Part shown: positions 21,058-32,200 of the stretch, piece by piece
Layout: each line of letters begins with the position of its first letter
Numbering within the stretch: position 1 is the first letter of the stretch
Assembly (NCBI RefSeq): GCF_030253575.1
Contig: NC_080559.1
Coordinates: forward strand, 34,033,501 to 34,097,500
Source of the DNA: Rhododendron vialii
Taxonomy: Eukaryota; Streptophyta; Magnoliopsida; Ericales; Ericaceae
Direction: 5' to 3'
DNA: 64,000 nt
The notes under the pieces: generated by a model
What the model was told of the DNA's origin: nothing
What the model saw: the letters and a program-made list of their open reading frames with translations, nothing else
Database searches by the model: none
Made by a program: the position numbers and the translations under genes

Positions 21058-21464
21058 CAGAAATCCTATTGGTACCGACGGGTACCATAGGGAAAATGTA
21101 CCGACGGCCGCCGGACGGCCGTCTCCGGCCACCGGACGGCCGATCCGAGCCGTCCAAAAATTTTAAAAAATAAAATCGAGTGGGCCTACGCGAGAATCAA
21201 TGGCATCCGAGGTGTGTAGGGTACTTGATCCGAGCACCCATTTTTCGTGTATATTTGTATATACGTGTATATACACGAAAAAGGGGTGCTCGGATCAAGT
21301 ACTCTACACACCTCGGATGCCATTGATTCCCGCGTAGGCCCACTCGGTTTTATTTTTTAAAATTTTTGGACGGCTCGGATCGGCCGTCCGGTGGCCGGAG
21401 ACGGCCGTCCGGTGGCCGTCGGTACATTTTCCCTATGGTACCGTCGGTACCAATAGCACTACTC
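21058..21464. mobile_element. Palindromic MITE, copy 3, with perfect 9-bp TSD
   Basis: Same family as copies 1 and 2 (CGTACGG-type arms, GGCCGTCTCCGGCCACCGG core), with a diverged loop near 21255. It is flanked by perfect direct repeats TTAATGCAC (21049-21057 and 21465-21473). The ends are CAGAAATCCTATTGG and GAGTAGTGCTATTGG. This copy establishes that the family makes 9-bp target duplications, as Mutator-like elements do, and fixes the element ends used to interpret copies 1 and 2. Confidence 0.9.
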
Positions 21465-21490
21465 TTAATGCACTTCAAGTCATATCAAAA

Positions 21491-21560
21491 GGTTTCGCCA
21501 TGGGTTTTGGAGGGTTTGAGACCTTTGAATACAGAGGTGTTTTGGATGTACGTGGAGTTA
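21491..21560 (-). pseudogene. Fifth MAKPSKSKN scrap (leader plus four codons)
   Basis: On the minus strand the sequence around ATG 21501 reads ATGGCGAAACC, coding MAKP, and upstream it keeps the leader seen in block 3 (CAAACCCTCCAAAACC and CTTTGAATACAG in plus orientation). Similarity ends right after the fourth codon, about 25 bp from MITE copy 3. Confidence 0.55.
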
Positions 21561-21639
21561 ACACGTAGAATAGAATGAAAGTGGAGACATTAGGCAGATT
21601 GGATAAAGCAATTGTTGGAGTCCTGTAAAAAGAAGGAAT

Positions 21640-21787
21640 CTCGGTTTATATGTTCGGACTTTATGCAGAGTTTTCAAAATGAGGTTGTCTTTTTTACTGA
21701 GGCTCCATGAACGGTTGGTTTATGTTTGGACTTTATGTAGAGTTTTTAAAATGAGGTTGTCTTTTTCACAAAGGCTTCATAAACGGT
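21640..21787. repeat. Tandem duplication, unit about 72 bp
   Basis: GGACTTTATGCAGAGTTTTC-AAAATGAGGTTGTC and the following GGCTCCATGAACGG recur about 72 bp later with a few substitutions (GGACTTTATGTAGAG, GGCTTCATAAACGG). No gene is seen. Confidence 0.8.
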
Positions 21788-22129
21788 GTATATTGAGCTG
21801 TTCAATTTCACGCGTCCAGTTTAATTTTGAACGGTCGCGATTCATTTCCGTTAACATTTCTTTACGGAAACTTCCGTGAAAAAGTTTTTCTGGTCCAAAA
21901 TAACCTTTGCATCTTCTGCACACCACAAGCTGGAAATCAGTAGATGGGCACGAGATGTAAATAAGTGGTGAAAGAAGGAAGAAAGTAAAGCTGGAGGCGA
22001 TATAAATAATGGCCTCCAACGAGGAATTAGGGTTAGAAGCTTCAGAGCATCTCCTACACTTACCCTCAACCGAGTTTGAGTTTAGTTCACTCTCAACCCC
22101 GCCGTGGGCTCGAACCCTGGACTCTGACC

Positions 22130-22610
22130 ATCTCAAAACTTCAAGATCTTGAGGCTTCAGCAGGGAGATGAGGGCGTTTCTGAGGGTGGTTGCCCCTCTC
22201 TGCTACTCATGGTGATGATCTCTAATCACACCATCACAGCCGATGATTCCTCCCAAAAAAATCAACAGCCCTCCTCTGTCTCTCTCACACACACACACCC
22301 CTCTCTCCTCTGTATATGTATGTACCTATATGCGTGCGTGGGTGTGCTTTTTTTGCTGGGAAATCAGTACTGGTAATGATAATTAAGCTCTCCTTCATAC
22401 CCGCAAGGGTACCCAGAAAGAGAAACAGACCATGGAAGAGGAAAGGCAATACATTGGCTGTGAAGATAGCTTTTTTCTGAGCAGATGATTGGACGGAGGA
22501 TCCGACCCGTTCACTGGCGGGGCATTCACAGAGCTGCTGTGGGTTGCAGCCATGGCGGAGTCAGACTCCTGTCTATTCATTCACAGATCTGAGCCTAACT
22601 AGCTACCTTA
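22130..22610 (+). pseudogene. 5' gene module, copy A
   Basis: One of three diverged copies (A, B, C) of a promoter/leader plus first codons. Shared landmarks are GAGGGTGGTTGCCCCTCTCT, CATCACAGCCGATGATTCC, a CT-rich leader, GATAGCTTTTTTCTGAG, GGATCCGACCCGTTC, and GCAGCCATGGCGGA at the start codon (22552). The frame then reads MAESDSCLFIHRSEPN and stops at once. The family was not recognised. Confidence 0.6.
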
Positions 22611-22664
22611 CGGTGAGTTCCAAATATGGATGCTCTTTGGAGCAACTCCAACCGAGCTCTGCTA

Positions 22665-22770
22665 AGGTTCTTCACTTGTAAGTACTTATTTTCCGCTTTA
22701 CGAGACCGTCATTCCATCACAATACATCACTTTTGATAAAAAAATAAGTGCTTATTAGCGGAACGGGCCT
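22665..22770. mobile_element. Small MITE-like inverted repeat
   Basis: GTAAGTACTTATTTTCCGCT and its partner AATAAGTGCTTATTAGCGGA form an imperfect inverted pair about 100 bp apart. The same pattern is at 48895-49015. Ends and target duplication were not resolved. Confidence 0.5.
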
Positions 22771-22824
22771 TACTCTCTGTTGCGAACTGTCTATGGGTAC
22801 ACCATTTGGTAATGCGAAGCAAGG

Positions 22825-22966
22825 CTGTGCTTCAGGATTTTGAGGCTTTCAGCAGAGAGATTAGTGGGTGTTTCTGAGGGTGGTTGCCCCTCTCTGCTAA
22901 TCAAGATTATGATCTCTAATCAGATCATCACAGCCGATGATTCCTCCAAAACAATCAACAACCCTC

Positions 22967-23002
<36 letters not shown>

Positions 23003-23365
23003 ATGTATGTATGTATGCATCTATCTATGTGTGTGTATGTGTATTTGCGCGCGCTTTTGCTGGGAAATCAGAACCTGGAAAATGACATTTAAGTTAAGAT
23101 CCCGTCCAGTATCCAACAAGGTTACCCAAAAGCGGAACGTACGATGGAAAAGAAAACCAAAACTTTGGCTGTGATGATAGCTTTTTCTGGCAGATGATTC
23201 AGGTGATAGAGGATCCGACCGTTTCTTGGTGGCGGGGCATGCACAGCTGTGGGAGATGAAGGGGGTTTTCTTCTTTTTTCTCTCACGGTTAACTGTGTCT
23301 GCAGCCATGGCGGATTTGGACTCTTTTCTGATCATACACAGATCTGAGCCTAACCCCTATACATG
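22825..23365 (+). pseudogene. 5' gene module, copy B
   Basis: Second copy of the module, with (CT)n at 22972-23001 in the leader and the start codon ATG at 23307 in GCAGCCATGGCGGA. The frame reads MADLDSFLIIHRSEPNPY then stops after about 20 codons. Copy B has an extra T/C-rich insertion before the ATG compared with A. No downstream exon was identified. Confidence 0.6.
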
Positions 23366-23924
23366 CATCTGAAATTTTTTCATCCAATCTGGAGATTTGA
23401 AAGATTGGGTGGAGATGTCCTCCCCCAATAAATCATACTCCGTATTTCGTATTGGGAAAAAAAACCCAGAGCATGATTATGTTCATCCAGAATACGAAAA
23501 TGCCCTCTAGATAAATGTCCAAAATGTTCTGGGGGCGTTTCCGGTAATGAATAAGTTTTGAGAAAGAATTTTTACAATTAAGTTGTTAATTATTTCCGGT
23601 AGTAAATAATTTGTTGAGAAATGTCAAGTTGTTTCGGGTGGTGAATAAGTTGTAGATGAATATGTGAGTAAAAAAGTTGTTGACAAGTTGTCAGTTAGTG
23701 TGAACAAGATGGTAAAATGGCCTATGTTTTTTCACCAAGAACTTGATGAAAACTCCACCTTATACCCATACCTCAGCAATGCCGCTCAAACCGCGAGGTT
23801 TTTGGGGCTATAATTTGGGAGCTTGGACCAAGAACAAGGGTTGAACTCAAAATGGGTTCAGCTTGCCTATCAAAACAAAAGAAACAAAGAAGGGTTCAGC
23901 TCTTCTACATACCTCTTCTTTTTC
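23366..23924. other. Gene-free interval
   Basis: No coding sequence is supported. A loosely repeated phrase (AAGTTGTTAATT, AAGTTGTTTCGG, AAGTTGTAGATG) occurs at 23580-23690. Confidence 0.4.
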
Positions 23925-24500
23925 TCAAGAATGAGGTTCCAAAAGAAAGATGGGTTGTTTCTAACGGTGGTTGCCCCTCTCTTCCACAAAGTTGATCCCT
24001 TTTTGGATCATTTGAGCCGATGATTTCCCCCACAAAACCAACAACCCTCTCTCTCGTAGACGTACACATATACAATATGTTTGCCTGCATAGTGTGTGTG
24101 GAAAATTATTTTGTGTGTTGTGTATGTGTGGAAAATTATTTGGTGTTCTTGGACATGGAGGAAAGCTTATAAATGTGCACCAGCTGGTTCTTTTTTCATT
24201 GCACTCCTGTACTTAAAGGTTGTGATGATAGGTAGCTTTCTGAGAAGATGATCTTCAGGCAAAAGGATCCGATCCGTTTCTTGGCGGGATAAAACAAAGG
24301 GCCCATTTGAGGGGAGGGAGGGATTGTGGCTGATTCTATTTGCAACCCATTATTTATCCTTACCCAAATCTTCTCTTCACCCCAATTTCCTCTCTCAACC
24401 TTATGGGCAACTGTTGCTTGCAGCCATGGCGGAGTCAGTTTCTTGCCTCGTCATACCAGATCTGAGCCAAATCATTGAATTGCCTACTGTTTATGCGTAT
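23925..24500 (+). pseudogene. 5' gene module, copy C (joined to LINE tail)
   Basis: Third copy: GGTGGTTGCCCCTCTCTTCC, GAGCCGATGATTTCC, GGATCCGATCCGTTTCTTGG and GCAGCCATGGCGGAGTCAG with ATG at 24426. It codes MAESVSCLVIPDLSQIIELP. Unlike copies A and B the frame stays open here and runs without a stop into the LINE fragment that follows. Confidence 0.6.
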
Positions 24501-24539
24501 GTACACACAGTTATATGTATATTTTTTAATTGTTCAGTT

Positions 24540-25556
24540 TCTGGATGTAATAATGTGTTCGGTTTGGGGAGCTTGGTGGTTCTTGTTCATGAATTGGGTT
24601 TGTCTGTTAAATTTGTGAGGTTTTGGAGGGTTTATTATCAGTTTGATGGGTTGCATGTCGTGCAAATATTTTTCGGAAAGTGTTCCCCGAGCCCCCTCTG
24701 CCCCATTTGTGAAACTGAGAGTGAATCTATTGAGCACATTTTGTTTCGGTGTTGGACCAGAACAGTTTGGCTTGGAAGTGGTTGTTCCTTTTGGGTGTTG
24801 GATGGGATAATCACAGCTGCAGATAAATGGGTGTTTGAGCTTCTGTGTGGAAATTTAGCTAAGGAGTCTCCTAATGATGTGATTGCTCTTATTTTTCAAC
24901 TCTGTTTGGCAATTTGGAAAGGGCGTAATTTTTTTGTGTTCAAGGGGACAATTCCTAATCCCGAGAATGTTCTCTCCAAAGCTAATTTGGCTAATGCTGA
25001 TTATCTAGATGCTGTTTTTCCCGGGGTGAAATCTGCTACCTTTATCCCCTCTCAAAGTCATTCTCGGAGTGGAGGCTGGAATCCACTTCCTTTGTCTGTG
25101 TTTAAAGTTAATTGTGATGGAGCTTACTCTTCCTCCCGTAGCTTAGCTACCTTTGGCAGGCATCGTTGTCAGAGACAGTGATGGAATTGCTCAATTGTGC
25201 CGTTGTGGGGAGCTAAGGTCTCCTCGGCAGTTGCTATCGACGCTTGGGCGCTGAGAATTGCTTTTGGTATGGGGTTAGAGTTGGACTTTCCAGAGGTGAT
25301 TTTCTAGACTGATTGCAAAATGAAATGATAGTTGACTGCATGAATGGTTGTAACAGTCAATGTCCGCGGGAGATTTATGCCATGGTAGAAGATATGAAGA
25401 GCTGGGCTGCTAGTAAGAAGTGGTCCTTTGTCTGGGGTGTAATAGGGAGAGAACTAGAGTGGAGCATTGGCTTGCATCTAATAGTTTACGCTTTTCCTTT
25501 GGTTGAATTCCCCGCCCGATTTGCTTCTCTTGTAGCCTTTCATAGGCGTTCTTAGT
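24540..25556 (+). mobile_element. LINE 3' fragment (zf-RVT plus RNase H)
   Basis: The C-terminal part of a plant non-LTR retroelement ORF2. It shows a zf-RVT signature (CPICETESESIEHILFRC), then VFKVNCDGAY (RVT_3/RNase H start). After a frameshift at about 25160 comes GIVVRDSDGIAQLCRCGE. Further decayed RNase H sequence continues to about 25556, with a TAG near 25306. Upstream reverse transcriptase is missing, as in a 5'-truncated insertion. A (TA)n run follows at 25583-25605. Confidence 0.75.
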
Positions 25557-25718
25557 TCGTTAATATATTTTGATCTTCTCAATATATATATATATATATA
25601 TATAAGTTTGATTTCAATTGCATAATCAGTTGTAAAACGAAGTACTTGGCTTTGGGTGATATGATATGCCTAGAAAGATTATGGTTTGTGGCAGACGTTT
25701 TGATGAGTTTTTAAATTC

Positions 25719-26837
25719 TCAAAGGGCATGTAAATTGAAGAACGAATAAGGAGAAATTTTTAAATTCTCAAGAAGCACCTTCACTGTCTTCCCATTCAGA
25801 TTATATGAAATAACTTTTCCCGTAATTACAAATGCGACCGTGAAATCTTTTTCGTTTGCTCCGTTTACACAACACAACACCTTATATTCTTTTATTTTGA
25901 TCGGCCACAACACCCCGCATTTTGCGCGGTACCCTTTTTTTGGTACACCTGTGCGGTATCCTTTAGGGTGTACAGAATGTATGGGTTTCACACTGAACTG
26001 ATGCTTCACAATCCAACGACAGCAGTCTTTTTTCATCTCAAGGACTCTGAATCCCAAAGAAGGGTACACAGTCTGAATACGAAGCAAACTTCCACCACAT
26101 TCGCCAAAATACCAAATCTCATCTTTACCCAGGAACATTGGCATACTTGTCAGGTTCTCTGCATCAATGTCAAACCGATTGTGAACATTGGCGTGACTCG
26201 TCCAATGAATTGCTCCATTCCAAAAGACCTTACATCCAACTGAGCCACCATTGGGTGGTTTTACATGCATTTCTTTCCAAGACGCACTCTTTGAAGAGTG
26301 AATATAAATCTGATAAGACCTAGAATGGCAACTTACCAATACAACTTTGTAGTATGGCGATTTTGAAGGATCAAAAGCAAAGTAGGCACCAAAACCCCAA
26401 GTTGAACTATATGAAGTGCTGCCACCATGTTGGGGAAGTGCAATATATTTCTGGGTGGTCGGATTACAAACAATATACTTCATTTTGCCACCATTCGAAA
26501 ACAATAGTAGACCATTGCAAGAGTCGACAACCCTAGACTCCGATCCTTCCCGAATGGAATCAAGGAAGGCAGGTGTGGGAAGACTTAGGTGTCCATGAAG
26601 TGAGACAGACTTGAGTTGATAGAAGTAGAGGCCTGAGATCAAGGAGGAACTGGAATTTCGGCAGGCGTGGTTGGAGGCAAACAGTGAATCAGAGATGAGA
26701 GAGCGCCAGTGCTTAGATACAGACTTGAATTTGAGGAGTGACTTTGCAGGCACATGGAAAAGGATCTCTCTTAGCAAATCTTCATTGGCAACAACTACTT
26801 CTACCGCCTGTGAGTGTTCTGACGATATACAAGACAT
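25719..26837 (-). CDS. F-box/FBA protein, copy 4 (new start, altered C terminus)
   Basis: Intronless frame of 372 codons in the same family. It starts at a true ATG (26837; MSCISSEHS), which is a substitution at a codon that is Ile, Ser or Thr in the other copies. The ancestral start position (26898-26900) is ATT. The F-box reads NEDLLREILFHVPAKSLLKF then VSKHWRSLI. FBA-type motifs follow (SCNGLLLF, VCNPTTQKY, VFWNGAIHW, FGECGGSLL). A short insertion adds residues around KKGYRAKCGVLWPIKIKEYK. The C terminus diverges after VKVLLENL and lacks the YQFIESL ending of the other copies. This is the copy most likely to be translated from a normal ATG, but with a shorter N terminus that drops the basic SKRRK stretch. 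Confidence 0.75.
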   Translation of the reverse strand: MSCISSEHSQAVEVVVANEDLLREILFHVPAKSLLKFKSVSKHWRSLISDSLFASNHACRNSSSSLISGLYFYQLKSVSLHGHLSLPTPAFLDSIREGSESRVVDSCNGLLLFSNGGKMKYIVCNPTTQKYIALPQHGGSTSYSSTWGFGAYFAFDPSKSPYYKVVLVSCHSRSYQIYIHSSKSASWKEMHVKPPNGGSVGCKVFWNGAIHWTSHANVHNRFDIDAENLTSMPMFLGKDEIWYFGECGGSLLRIQTVYPSLGFRVLEMKKDCCRWIVKHQFSVKPIHSVHPKGYRTGVPKKGYRAKCGVLWPIKIKEYKVLCCVNGANEKDFTVAFVITGKVISYNLNGKTVKVLLENLKISPYSFFNLHAL

Positions 26838-27104
26838 ATCTGTTTTTCTTCTTTTGTTGGTTGATTTCTTGTCCGTCTTTGCCTGTTCATAGCCCCCAAT
26901 AAGATCACAATGCAGAACGTGGTAAAAGAGAAATTATTTATTTTAGTTTCAATAGCTTTTCGATCCGCCTAAAGACCAGCACAACTTGCTTTCTCCGGTA
27001 ACTGAAACCCAAGTCTCTTATTTATTCCTTTTCACCTTTTTTTTTTCTTCCCTTTCATCAAATGTTGGGAGAACTCCCAGAACTCTACATTGAGGGGAGG
27101 GGGG

Positions 27105-27215
27105 AAGGGGACGTGATGTATAAACCACCCCTGCCGCATTACGTCGCCTATAGTCAGGTTTGAACCCAAAACCTCCCAATTGCGAGGATCAAGGAAGTGG
27201 CATATGGGCTAGAGC
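27105..27215 (-). mobile_element. tRNA-derived SINE-like fragment
   Basis: On the minus strand, GGGTTCAAACCTGACTATAG resembles a polymerase III B box in its SINE context, and GGGCTCTAGCCCATATGCC lies where an A box could be. No target duplication was resolved, and the identity rests on these two short boxes. Confidence 0.35.
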
Positions 27216-27504
27216 CCATTGGCCTTCCTTTTTATCTTAAGAGGTGCACAAGCTGTCGTTTTGAATGACATAAGAGCTGCATTCTCAAAAGAGCTTTTCA
27301 GAATCTGAAAACTTGGTTCAGTCTGTTTAAACATCAATTGGTCATGAAGTGACACTAATTTTACGGGTAAATTTGATGCTTCAATCTCAGTACTGTTCCA
27401 CCGCGGGAACAGAATGTATGGCAACGGGCAGATGGGGTCGGTAGTGATGGTGAGTCACTGTAGGTTAGTCGGGAACTCACGTTGCCCGAACCGCTGGGTG
27501 CGCT

Positions 27505-27665
27505 AAGGACCGAGGGATTGTGCTGCGCAGCGTGTTGTGCGGGGCAAATCGTCGCCGCTCCGGTCTCGCTCTGATGATCGAAAACGTTCACCTCGTAAAG
27601 CTTGTCGAGTAAAACAAGTGTATCAAAAATGGACTGAGGGACTGTGCTGTGCAACATAGAGGCTA
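27505..27665. mobile_element. Fragment of the 63.2-kb foldback MITE family
   Basis: GCTCCGGTCTCGCTCTGATG-ATCGAAAACGTTCACCTCGTA matches one arm of the elements at 58533-58874 and 63183-63610. The second arm is missing. Confidence 0.6.
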
Positions 27666-27951
27666 GAACTCGAAGGCAAAAGGATAGATTGGCCCAATCA
27701 ACTACTATAATCAGACTCCAAATTGCACGACCAGCATTTTGAATTGAACAATGACAAAATTCGGTGGACAAAACAATCTTGGGATGTGTTCGTTACCAAA
27801 TTAACAAATGATTATTCGTTTCCCTTCCTCTTGTATCAGCTTAGCAAAAAAAAAAAAAAAACCAAATGATTATGGAAAAAGGAGAGAACCCATTAGGAAG
27901 TTTTGATTACGCGATTTGTAGTATATAGAGAAAAGTGATGTGCAAAGTTAC

Positions 27952-28098
27952 CTCTTTGTCACCGGCGTCATTGTCCATTGACGGCGACGTTTCTCGGGCT
28001 TCGAGGTCGGAATCTGCATCGTCTTGCTCTGACGAATTTGAGGCCTTGTATGTAGCATCGTCCTTCAATAGGTTCTTCGATTTTGAGCGTTTCGCCAT
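27952..28098 (-). pseudogene. MAKPSKSKN exon 1, block 4 copy
   Basis: A 49-codon piece from ATG 28098 to donor GAG|GTAACT (27951-27950), phase 0. It begins MAKRSKSKNLLKDD and ends DNDAGDKE, with a deletion in the acidic middle. Its post-donor sequence matches that of block 1 (TACGAATCGCG-like). No other exon was found. Confidence 0.6.
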
Positions 28099-28139
28099 GG
28101 GGTTTGAGTAAAAAAAAAAGTGTTTTGGGTGTATAATTT

Positions 28140-28930
28140 ATGGTGGTAATTACTGCAAAAGAAAAACAAATTTTGTAAATGATATGCTTATTTGGATTAT
28201 TTGTTTGACTAGTATTTGTTACTACTTATCATTTACTATTGTAGAATTGACTATTAGGATTGTAGATAGATTTGTCAATTTCTCTTTGATTGTCTCAATT
28301 TGCTAGCACATCTAAATTCATCGGGAAAAAATCTCATACTCCAGTACTTAAAGACTGTTTTTTTGAAAAAGATAGTCTATTTAGCGTCGTCTTTTGTGAA
28401 TTTTTAAAACTTTGATTATATTTTTATACTTTTTTGACTTCTCTTGTCAAAATAAACGGCACAATATAGAAATTTAGATCGAGTCTAGTTAAAATTAAGA
28501 GAAAACAACTAAAAAGACAATATTAAAATTAAAACACATAAAAAAAAATTAGCCCTACTTTGTTTTATATTTTTAGCTCAAAGGGCGAAAAACACACTAA
28601 AAAGTGATAAATCAAGGAGACAAGTTTTAATCATCCAATTTTATTTGATTTTGGATGAACAATTTTTATTTATTTACGAGATGTCTGAGTCAATTTGTAA
28701 AGCTCTGAAGGTAATGACCGAGTAAAAACAGTTTGGAGTAATAATTTCATAAATGTGGGGCTCTTTCTTTTTTTTTTTTAGGAAAATGATTTTGCCACTC
28801 ACTTTTTTGTTAACGTCACTCCCGTGTAAGTATATTTTTAGTGTAAAAATATACTTGCAGGAGAGTAACGTTAAAAAAAAAAAGAAATAATAAAATCAGC
28901 GGCCATTTTTTATGGCCCAATATTCCAAAA
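28140..28930. other. Gene-free AT-rich interval
   Basis: No coding sequence is supported. A short inverted pair around AAGTATATTTTTAGTG and TAAAAATATACTTGCAGGAG (28820-28870) may be a small MITE remnant. Confidence 0.45.
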
Positions 28931-28945
28931 CAGAAGACACAATGA

Positions 28946-28951
28946 CACGTG
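28946..28951. promoter_or_regulatory. G-box (CACGTG) upstream of the MBD gene
   Basis: ACACGTGT lies about 200 bp upstream of the MBD start codon at 29144, in the proximal promoter. CACGTG is the core bound by plant bZIP and bHLH factors. Position and context support it, but binding is not shown. Confidence 0.45.
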
Positions 28952-29143
28952 TGCCGGCGTTGGTTAAAGTTAAACTATCCGTTCTAATCCTCTACGACTA
29001 ACCAGAGGCGCATGCATTCATTGTCAACTGTCGAGGAGAGACAAGACAGAGAAGGTAGAGAGAGAAAGTTCTACGTATATACACGTACATAGCTTACCTT
29101 CGTCTTGGTTTGGTTTTTAGGGTTTTGATTTCGTCTGCGGAGA

Positions 29144-29230
29144 ATGGCGAGCTCAGTCGAGAAGGACGCCCAAGACGAAGCTTTCTCCCTGGAACTCCCT
29201 GCTCCTCCTGGTTGGACCAAAAAGGTTTGT

Positions 29231-29265
<35 letters not shown>

Positions 29266-32200
29266 TGATATTTGTGCGCATAGTCGCAATTAGGTTAATT
29301 AAGCGAAGTCGTGGCGTTTTCAGTGCTACTAATTAGGTTTTGCTGGGGTTAATTTGGTTGGATTGTGTGGTTCTGTTGTTGAACTTGACTCAGTAGTGAT
29401 GGTTTTGAAGCTATCAGTAGTCGGCATGGTTTATTGTGTTGGTGAATTGCGCAGGGTTTGCTTCTTTAACGAAAATTCTTGAGAAAACAGAGATTGAATC
29501 ACTCTCGTTTTCTTCTTAGGGTTTCTTCAAGGGGTTTGTATTTGGTAGTGTCCTCTCTCGCTCTCGCGGATTTGGTTTGTATCGTATCCTTTTCCGCTGT
29601 CGCACTTTTGGTGGCCAAGAGATTAGAGAAGCTCCAATGTGATTTCCTCTGGAGTGGATGGGTGATGAAGCATTAGTATCATTTGGTGGGGTGGAAATCG
29701 TTAGATCTCCTTGGAAGAAAAGATATTTGGGGATTGGGAAAATGACTTTGGAATTTAGTGTACGAAACGGAGAGCTTTACAACGAGGGGGGCGGCAGCAA
29801 ATATGGCATGATATTTTTTCTTGGTTGGGTGGGTGGGCTCAAAGAACATAGCACTGTCTCATGATGTTTGTCAGTGGAAAGCTATTAGACGTGGTTGGGT
29901 TACTTTCTCACCCATTTTCAGCACATGCTTGGAAATGGAAATCGGGTGCTTTTTAGGAAGCACTTATGGGCTGGGGACAAGATCTTGGGGCTGCCTTCCC
30001 AGCTATTGCCAGTATTGCTAGTAAGATTGATGTAGCTACTAATAGTTGTCTCATGGTGAAAAATGTTTCGGTGGTGTGGGATGCTGAGCTAGGGAGGATG
30101 TTGAATGGAGGGGGCTTTCTGTGGAGAGAATTTAGAGTTATCAATGCCCCTCCAAAGTTAGGGCTCTTTACATGGACAGTGGCACACTGGTGTAACCTTT
30201 TTTTTTGAACAGCACACTGGTGTAACCTGACCATTGTTGATAATTTGTTTCAAAGAAGGCATACTCTCTTTGATTGTTTCTGTATGTGCTATGATGATAA
30301 TTACATGGTTGATCATCTTCTTCTTCATCTTGATGTAGCAAGGGAGTTGTGGTCCTTGATTTTCCTCTTGGTAGGTGTGGAGTGGGTGTTTTCTGGGAAG
30401 GTGATGAAGGTTCTAAACTTTTTGGAGGGGAGGTAAAGTGGGTTGTAGGGGAAGGAAAGTGTGGGGTTGGGCCCCAAAACAACAGAAAATTTTCGAGGGA
30501 AAGAAGTGCCTTATTTATTTATTTATTATTTTGGCTCATTGGCTGATTCTCCTTGAATCAGATTTTGTACTTTGACGAGGGTTTGGAGTAGCATTTCATG
30601 TATGGCTAGGATGAGGAGCTAACCTTTCCCTTCATTTGTTTACATTAACTTGTTACTACTTGGGGACCATAGTACTTGGATTTTGCTTTTTCTTATGGTT
30701 GACGCGATAGTTTGGAGTGACGCGGTTATAACAGATGGTAGAACTAAGGGGAGGGGTACATCAAAATTGACTTTAGAGGCTGTAGTCGGAAAGAATTTTG
30801 GATTTTGTTTATCATGGAATAGGATGCCCTTGACAGAGCTCAATGGAGAAAACGGATCTATGTAGCCGTCCCAATTGATTGGGAGTTAAGGCTTGGTTTG
30901 GTTTAGTCAATGTGTTAGTTGAATCTTTATGAGTTTATTAGAGACAAGAATCAAACAGATTCAGAGAATAGCCCTGGCAAGAATACCAAGGTATCTGCAA
31001 ACGGAATTTAGCTTCCAAAGTATCTGAAAGAGCTATAAGCCTATAACTTTACATGATTCGACAACAAAGGATCGATGCCATTCACTAGCTGATGGCAATT
31101 AGCTATAAAGACATTTAATATTGGCTTGAAATGAAGTCCTTTAAATATATGTACTAGCTGTTGCAGAGGGGACGACAAAGACCCACATTTTTTGGTTGCT
31201 GTCATTTTGCAGTAAAAAGAATGGGGATTTTTCTTGTACCGGAAGATGTCACTAACTAAACAAGAAGCAAGAAGAAAATTTGCTTAGTTTCCCACCACCT
31301 GAATCGATGTTGCCCAGAAGTTTTCTGGGGTAAGCATTTCAAGTTTAGCTGTTGGCCTTCACACTTTGTCTTCTTTTGATGAGTTAGCTGTTAGCCTACA
31401 CGTAAATAACCTTTATGTTGATACTCTAGCTTGAGTTGTGAAAATTGTCTTTTAAGATAATTCCATATGGAAAGAAAATGTGCAACTTGCTTTTTATCTG
31501 TTTTATAGATATTATAGACCTGACTTCTACTCTCAATGAGCTGTAGGCATTCTGTTTTGACGGAGATAGAAACTTGTAATCCACACTTACCTGATCATTT
31601 GTTCTGCTTCGCCTATTTGATTGCGGATTCTTGACATTCTTGTCGATCAATTTACATTGGAGAGGTTTGTTTAGGATAGATGCTCTATTGATATGGTTCT
31701 TAGAGTTTCAGAATAATGGACAAAAATGTCTCCTTCAGAGCCCTTGTTTATACTAAGAATATGATATATGTAGATTATAAATGTAACAAGCCTATCGTTT
31801 ACTTGACTTCTTAAAAAAGAAACTTGCAGTTTAAGAATTAGCATTTTTGTACTACTTTTTATGTTATTACACAGTTGCCATGTTGACATCAATTAGATAT
31901 GCTACAACTTATGGTAGACAAGAATGTTTTCTAAGATAAAACATAGGGTTAAATACCGAGACACCCCTCGAACTATTCTCGTTTGTTTCGCTCACCCCCT
32001 AATAGAATTTTGCCTACGGAGAGACCCTCTCATTAAAGTTTTATTGTCTCGTGCACCCCTTCCGTTAGGGTTCCATCTAGAACCGTTACTCTTTTCACCT
32101 AAATTCTGTCAAAAGTTGTATAATGTTCCAATATTACCCCTAATATTTTCCCCACTTTGGCCAAAAAAAAAATTACTCCATCTCTCAATTCCCCTCATCA

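Larger units (their letters stand above)
26901..27951. other. Block 4 spacer with SINE-like and MITE debris
   Basis: Homologous to the spacers of blocks 2 and 3 in two parts (26930-27010 and 27240-27480). It is interrupted by a SINE-like piece (27105-27215) and by a foldback MITE fragment (27505-27665). No gene is supported. Confidence 0.55.
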
